From an uncultured Actinomycetes bacterium (GTDB taxonomy: Bacteria > Actinomycetota > Acidimicrobiia > Acidimicrobiales > Microtrichaceae), in contig CAIYXG010000088.1 in assembly GCA_903930035.1 (NCBI GenBank), positions 1 to 10,044 of the forward strand: a DNA stretch of 10,044 nucleotides, written 5' to 3'. The notes below the pieces were generated by a model, which was given only the letters and a program-made list of their open reading frames with translations, searched no databases and was not told the DNA's origin. Each line of letters opens with the position of its first letter. Position 1 is the first letter of the stretch. Of the stretch, positions 6,635 to 10,044 are shown in pieces. The translations under genes and the position numbers were made by a program.

Positions 6635-7075
6635 TCAGGTCGGGTAGGGCTTGGCGCCCCCGTGGTCGGCGGACCACTCCTCGATGGTCGCGAACATGCG
6701 GGCGGTGTCGAACAGGTCCATCTGCCGGGAGATCCTGCCCCCGCCGGCGTAGGTGATGACCGACGCCCCGGGCACGTCGTAGAAGGTGCCGTCGGGGCGG
6801 GTGCCGGGCAGTCGGTTCATCCAGTGGTTCAGGATCGTGCCGGAGCCGGTGTCGAAGGCCACGGCCAGGATCGGGAACTCCCAGTCCTCGAGCCCCCGCA
6901 TGGAGTCCGCCAGGAACTTCCGGATCGTGGGCAGGCCGTGCTGCCAGCCGTAGACGGAGTCCAGGTAGGACGCGTCCTCGGTGAACAGGTCGCCCAGGCC
7001 CACCCAGTCGGCGGCCTCGTGCAGGGCGCGATGGCGCGCGTAGAGCGCCTCCAGCTCGGCGAGCTCGACGGCCAT
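6635..7075 (-). CDS. NTF2/SnoaL-like family protein
   Basis: This 146-residue protein has the layout of the NTF2-like cone fold: an N-terminal helix (ELEALYARHRALHEAADW), LGDLFTEDASYLDSVYGWQHG (27-47), a second helix (TIRKFLADSM) and three long strands (about 67-75, 79-88, 102-122). Such proteins may be isomerases, hydratases or dehydratases, as with SnoaL and steroid delta-isomerase, or simple ligand binders. A candidate pocket acid is Asp34 or Asp39, but I cannot assign the reaction. The start ATG at 7075 lies one base after the stop of the flavin-type oxidoreductase gene, with GGAAGGGGG overlapping that gene's end, so the two are translated together. It probably acts on the same metabolite as that oxidoreductase (inference). 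Confidence 0.85.
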   Translation of the reverse strand: MAVELAELEALYARHRALHEAADWVGLGDLFTEDASYLDSVYGWQHGLPTIRKFLADSMRGLEDWEFPILAVAFDTGSGTILNHWMNRLPGTRPDGTFYDVPGASVITYAGGGRISRQMDLFDTARMFATIEEWSADHGGAKPYPT

Positions 7076-7076
7076 G

Positions 7077-7922
7077 TCAGGCCCCCTTCCGTCCGGCGAC
7101 GAGCGACTGCTGCTCGTCGAGCACCTTCAGGACCGTGTCCCGGTCGGCGGACGGGACGCGGAAGACGCACTCCGTGACGCCGACCGACTCGAAGTGGTCC
7201 AGCTTCTCGTGGGTGGGCAGCGACCCGAAGGGCACCACCCGGAGGGTGGCGGGGTCGCGGCCGGCGTCCTCGAACGCGGCGCGCAGCTGCGGGACCGCCT
7301 CGGCGAGCCCGGCGCCGCCGATCGGGATCCACCCGTTCCCGTACTCGGCGATGTGGGCGAACATCTTGGGCCCGGCGCCGCCGCCGACCAGCACGGGGAC
7401 CGGGGTGGCCGGCTTGGGCCACGACCAGGTCGGGGGGAAGGCGACGTGCTCGCCGTCGAACGATGCCACGTCGTCGCGCCAGAGCGACTGCATGGCCAGC
7501 ACGTGCTCCCGGGCGTGGGCCCGGCGCGTGCGGTACTCGACGCCGTGGTCCTCCATCTCGTCGGCGTTCCACCCGAACCCGGTGCCCAGCTCGAACCGGC
7601 CGTCCGACAGGTTCTGGAGGGTGGCGACGGCCTTGGCGGTGACCAGCGGCTCGCGCTGGGCCGGCAGCAGGACCCCGGTGCCCAGGTGGACCGTCGAGGT
7701 CCGTGCCGCCGCGGCGGCCAGCGCCACGAGCGGGTCGACCGACCGCTTGTACTCCTCGGCCAGCTCGGCGTCGCCGGTGGGCGGGGGCGTGCGGCGGCTC
7801 GTCGGGATGTGCGTGTGCTCGGGGATCCACACCGAGTCGAACCCGCGGGCCTCCGCCTCGACCGCAAGGTCGGTCACGGTCATCGAGAGGTCGGTGGCGA
7901 ACATGGTGACGCCGAAGCGCAT
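7077..7922 (-). CDS. LLM-class (luciferase-like) oxidoreductase, probably F420-dependent
   Basis: This 281-residue TIM-barrel protein belongs to the bacterial luciferase-like family. Visible landmarks are MRFGVTMFATDLSM at the start, GFDSVWIPEHTHIP (28-40) at the cofactor site, LGTGVLLPAQREPLVTAKAVATLQNLSDGRFELGTGFGW (80-118), and PVLVGGGAGPKMFAHIAEYGNGW (176-198), all typical of actinobacterial F420-type members. It would transfer hydride between F420 (or FMN) and an organic substrate. The ATG at 7922 is chosen because GGGAG (7933-7929) is six bases upstream and MRFGV is the usual start of the family; the frame stays open further upstream but reads as noise. First gene of a leftward operon with the NTF2-like and LapA-domain genes, divergent from the SDR at 8043. 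F420 use is inferred from family. Confidence 0.9.
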   Translation of the reverse strand: MRFGVTMFATDLSMTVTDLAVEAEARGFDSVWIPEHTHIPTSRRTPPPTGDAELAEEYKRSVDPLVALAAAAARTSTVHLGTGVLLPAQREPLVTAKAVATLQNLSDGRFELGTGFGWNADEMEDHGVEYRTRRAHAREHVLAMQSLWRDDVASFDGEHVAFPPTWSWPKPATPVPVLVGGGAGPKMFAHIAEYGNGWIPIGGAGLAEAVPQLRAAFEDAGRDPATLRVVPFGSLPTHEKLDHFESVGVTECVFRVPSADRDTVLKVLDEQQSLVAGRKGA

Positions 7923-7955
7923 GCGTGGCTCCCGGTCGGTCGGTCCTGCCCGGGC

Positions 7956-7961
7956 AACGTA
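7956..7961 (-). promoter_or_regulatory. Weak candidate -10 element for the leftward oxidoreductase operon
   Basis: On the minus strand TACGTT fits TAnnnT and would give a leader of about 27 bases. I see no convincing -35 partner, so this is a guess from position and pattern only. Confidence 0.2.
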
Positions 7962-8006
7962 CTCGTCGGCGCGTGCGGCGCGGGTGCCCGGGCCGCACGG
8001 CGCTGG

Positions 8007-8036
8007 TTGGTGCCCCATCTGAGGGTGTGTCAGATT
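8007..8036 (+). promoter_or_regulatory. Candidate leaderless promoter of the SDR gene
   Basis: TTGGTG (8007-8012) and CAGATT (8031-8036) are separated by 18 bases, and CAGATT ends six bases before the ATG at 8043. No ribosome site is seen in the 15 bases before that ATG, so transcription may begin at the A of the start codon, as is common in actinobacteria. The -10 match is poor. An inverted repeat (8017-8035) covers the spacer and the -10. Confidence 0.4.
8017..8035. promoter_or_regulatory. Inverted repeat, probable repressor operator
   Basis: ATCTGA (8017-8022) and TCAGAT (8030-8035) form perfect six-base arms around GGGTGTG. The AT-containing arms stand out in the GC-rich gap, and the site overlaps the presumed -10 region of the SDR gene, as expected for a dimeric regulator such as a TetR-family repressor. 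It matches neither the KstR nor the KstR2 consensus as I know them. The regulator gene is not in this window. Confidence 0.5.
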
Positions 8037-8042
8037 CTCGGC

Positions 8043-8948
8043 ATGGGTATCTGTGACGGACGTGTAGCCATCGTGACGGGCGCAGGTCGCGGCATCGGCC
8101 GCGAGCACGCGCTCGAGTTCGCCCGCCAGGGCGCCAAGGTCGTGGTCAACGACCTGGGCGTCGCACCGGACGGGACCGACCCGTCCAACACGCCGGCCAA
8201 CCAGGTGGTGGCCGAGATCATCGACCTGGGCGGCGAGGCCGTCGCGTCGGACCACGACGTGGCCGACTGGGACCAGGCCGCCGCCATGGTCCAGCTGGCC
8301 CACGACTCGTTCGGCAGCCTGGACGTGGTGGTGAACAACGCCGGGATCGTGCGGGACCGCATGTTCGTGAACTCCGAGGAGTCGGAGTGGGAGGCCGTGC
8401 TGCGGGTCCACGTCATGGGCCACGCCGCCCCGGCCCGCCACGCCGCGGCCTACTGGCGCGTGAAGGCCAAGGCGGGCGAGCCGGTCTCGGGCCGCATCAT
8501 CAACACGTCGTCGGGCGCCGGGCTGATGGGCTCGATCGCCCAGGCCGCCTACTCGGCCGCGAAGGGTGCCATCGCCAGCCTGACCCTGGTGCAGGCCGCC
8601 GAGCTCGGCCGCATCGGGGTGACCGCGAACGCCATCGCCCCCGCCGCGCGCACCCGCATGACCGAGGAGGCGTTCGCCGAGATGATGGCGACCCCCGAGG
8701 AGGGCGCCTTCGACGCCATGGACCCCGCCAACGTGTCGCCGCTCGTCGCCTGGCTCGGCTCCGAGGCGTCGGCCGGTGTGACCGGACGGGTCTTCGAGGT
8801 CGAGGGGGGCATCATCGGGGTCGCCGAGGGCTTCCGCCACGGGCCCCGGGTCGACAAGGGCGCCCGCTGGGACCCGGCCGAGGTCGGCGCCGTCGTCGCC
8901 GACCTGCTGCGCGAGGCCACGGCACCCACGCCCGTCTACGGCACCTGA
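8043..8948 (+). CDS. SDR family oxidoreductase, Rv3548c-like
   Basis: This 301-residue protein is a short-chain dehydrogenase with TGAGRGIG (12-19), NNAG (98-101), Ser157 in INTSSGAG, and Tyr170/Lys174 in YSAAK. The start MGICDGRVAIVTGAG, the 17-beta-HSD4-like VNDLGV (35-40), the block TANAIAPAARTRMTE (194-208) and the C-terminal extension with GPRVDKGARWDPAE (267-280) to PVYG closely match my recollection of mycobacterial Rv3548c. That gene lies in the KstR2 regulon of cholesterol C/D-ring degradation. By analogy it may act as a 3-hydroxyacyl-CoA dehydrogenase on a steroid-derived CoA ester (inference). The ATG at 8043 is chosen because the family start falls there, although no ribosome site precedes it. 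It is transcribed alone, divergent from the LLM oxidoreductase, and ends before a strong hairpin. Confidence 0.92.
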   Translation: MGICDGRVAIVTGAGRGIGREHALEFARQGAKVVVNDLGVAPDGTDPSNTPANQVVAEIIDLGGEAVASDHDVADWDQAAAMVQLAHDSFGSLDVVVNNAGIVRDRMFVNSEESEWEAVLRVHVMGHAAPARHAAAYWRVKAKAGEPVSGRIINTSSGAGLMGSIAQAAYSAAKGAIASLTLVQAAELGRIGVTANAIAPAARTRMTEEAFAEMMATPEEGAFDAMDPANVSPLVAWLGSEASAGVTGRVFEVEGGIIGVAEGFRHGPRVDKGARWDPAEVGAVVADLLREATAPTPVYGT

Positions 8949-8970
8949 GCCGACCGGCCCCCGTACGCGC

Positions 8971-8999
8971 ACGGGCCCCGCGCACGGCGCGGGGCCCGT
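8971..8999. terminator. Strong hairpin, bidirectional terminator between convergent genes
   Basis: ACGGGCCCCGCGC (8971-8983) and GCGCGGGGCCCGT (8987-8999) form a perfect 13-bp stem with the three-base loop ACG. It sits 22 bases after the SDR stop and 21 bases after the thiolase stop on the other strand, so it can serve both. There is no U-run on either side, so it is not a canonical intrinsic terminator, but such U-less hairpins are common between actinobacterial convergent genes. Confidence 0.8.
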
Positions 9000-9020
9000 T
9001 GCCGTTCTGGGACGAGGTGG

Positions 9021-10044
9021 TCAGCTGAGGCGCTCGACCACCATGGCCATGCCCTGGCCGCCACCGACGCACATGGTCTCCACGCCGAACGTCTTGTCGG
9101 ACTCCTGGAGGTTGTGGATCAGGGTGGTCATGATGCGGGCGCCGGTCATGCCGAACGGGTGGCCCAGGGCGATCGAGCCGCCGCGGGTGTTCAGCTTCTC
9201 CATCGGGATGCCCAGGTCACGGGCCGACGGCAGCACCTGCGCAGCGAAGGCCTCGTTGATCTCGAACAGGTCGATGTCGTCGATGCCCATGCCGGCACGG
9301 CCGAGGGCCTTGCGCACCGCCTCGACCGGGCCCATGCCCATGATCTCGGGGTTCAGGCCGGTCGCGGCCGACGACACGATGCGGGCGAGCGGCGTGAGGC
9401 CGAGGGCCTTGGCCTTCTCGGCGCTCATGACCACCACGGCCGCGGCGCCGTCGTTGAGCGGGCAGGCGTTGGCGGCGGTCACGGTGCCGTCCGGGCGGAA
9501 GGCCGGGCCGAGGCCGCTGACCTTCTCCAGGGTGGTGCCGGGGCGGATGCCGTCGTCCTGCGACACGACGCCGTCCGGGGTCTCGAGCGGCGTGATCTCC
9601 GCGGCCCAGAAGCCGTTGTTGAGGTTCTCCTCGGCCAGGTTCTGGCTCCGCACGGCGAACTCGTCCTGGTCCTCGCGGCTCACGTTCTTGAACTGCGCCA
9701 CGTTCTCGGCGGTCTGGCCCATCGCCAGGTAGATGTCGGGCAGGCCCTCGGGGGCTGCCCACACGGGCGCACCGCCGGCGGCGCGCTCGAGGCTGCGGAG
9801 CTCGGCCTGCTCGAAGATCGGGTTCTTCGGGCCGTCGGCGAGCTGCAGGTGCATCTGGTTGCGGGAGATGGCCTCGACGCCACCGGCGACGAACACCTCG
9901 CCGTCGCCGGCCTTGATGGCGTGCTCGGCCATGCGGATGGTCATGAGCGACGAGGAGCAGTAGCGGTTGACGGTGACGCCGGGGACGTCGTCGAGGCCGG
10001 CGAGCACGGCGGCGACGCGGCCGATGTTGTGGCCCGCCTCGACG
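9021..10044 (-). CDS. Thiolase, FadA2/FadA3-like acetyl-CoA C-acyltransferase (partial, N-terminus beyond right edge)
   Basis: About 340 C-terminal residues are visible; roughly 50 N-terminal residues lie past base 10044, as judged from a usual length near 390. The reading frame continues to the edge with VEAGHNIGRVAAVLAGLD, so a GTG at 10007 is an internal valine codon and not the start. Active-site features are the nucleophile cysteine in NRYCSSSLMT (codon 9959-9957), NEAFAAQVL, GGSIALGHPFGMTG with the catalytic histidine, and CVGGGQGMAMVVE with the second cysteine. The CSSS nucleophile motif and the segment MGQTAENVA fit the fatty-acid beta-oxidation thiolases of actinobacteria rather than the FadA6 type at 3075. 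The conserved TAGNACPLNDGA reads TAANACPLNDGA. It would release acetyl-CoA from 3-ketoacyl-CoA. Neighbours upstream are not visible. Confidence 0.94.
   Translation of the reverse strand, partial: VEAGHNIGRVAAVLAGLDDVPGVTVNRYCSSSLMTIRMAEHAIKAGDGEVFVAGGVEAISRNQMHLQLADGPKNPIFEQAELRSLERAAGGAPVWAAPEGLPDIYLAMGQTAENVAQFKNVSREDQDEFAVRSQNLAEENLNNGFWAAEITPLETPDGVVSQDDGIRPGTTLEKVSGLGPAFRPDGTVTAANACPLNDGAAAVVVMSAEKAKALGLTPLARIVSSAATGLNPEIMGMGPVEAVRKALGRAGMGIDDIDLFEINEAFAAQVLPSARDLGIPMEKLNTRGGSIALGHPFGMTGARIMTTLIHNLQESDKTFGVETMCVGGGQGMAMVVERLS

Noticed and set aside
7923..8042. KstR or KstR2 operator in the divergent gap
   Set aside because: Neither the KstR-type AAC-GTT palindrome nor the KstR2-type CAAG-CTTG palindrome is present; the only palindrome is ATCTGA-N7-TCAGAT.
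9733..9963. Small plus-strand frame opposite the right-hand thiolase
   Set aside because: It is entirely antisense to conserved thiolase codons, and no ribosome site or known motif is seen.

Overview
This window comes from a very GC-rich actinobacterium, probably of the class Acidimicrobiia (inferred from gene content and codon use, not from any marker gene). It holds ten genes, two of them cut by the window edges, packed with little intergenic space. It contains no tRNA, rRNA, CRISPR array, insertion sequence or phage gene that I can support.

Left part (1-2922). A lipoprotein that looks like a secreted phosphoinositide phospholipase C-like protein runs leftward off the edge. Divergent from it is a translationally coupled pair of RecB/Cas4-like PD-(D/E)XK proteins, each carrying the four cysteines expected of an iron-sulfur cluster. 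The first (415-1371) keeps its nuclease motif. The second (1361-2491) keeps all four cysteines but has lost the nuclease residues. This pair is the least conventional element here. The second gene overlaps, tail to tail, a PaaI-type hotdog thioesterase on the minus strand (2422-2922).

Central part (3075-6301). A rightward operon encodes a FadA6-like thiolase, an acyl-CoA dehydrogenase that starts directly after the thiolase stop codon, and a short-chain dehydrogenase (SDR). With the thioesterase diverging from the same 152-base gap, this is an acyl-CoA degradation module. The thiolase and the SDR at 8043 resemble products of the mycobacterial KstR2 regulon (FadA6 and Rv3548c), so catabolism of a steroid or similar polycyclic substrate is the best guess, but no ring-cleavage gene is visible.

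Right part (6305-10044). A leftward operon encodes an F420-type luciferase-like oxidoreductase, an NTF2/SnoaL-fold protein and a small LapA-domain membrane protein. Divergent from it is a second SDR, whose promoter region holds a 19-base inverted repeat and which appears to be translated without a leader. A strong 13-bp hairpin separates this SDR from a convergent second thiolase (FadA2/FadA3-like) that runs off the right edge. The lipid-degradation genes thus occur as several small divergent or convergent units.
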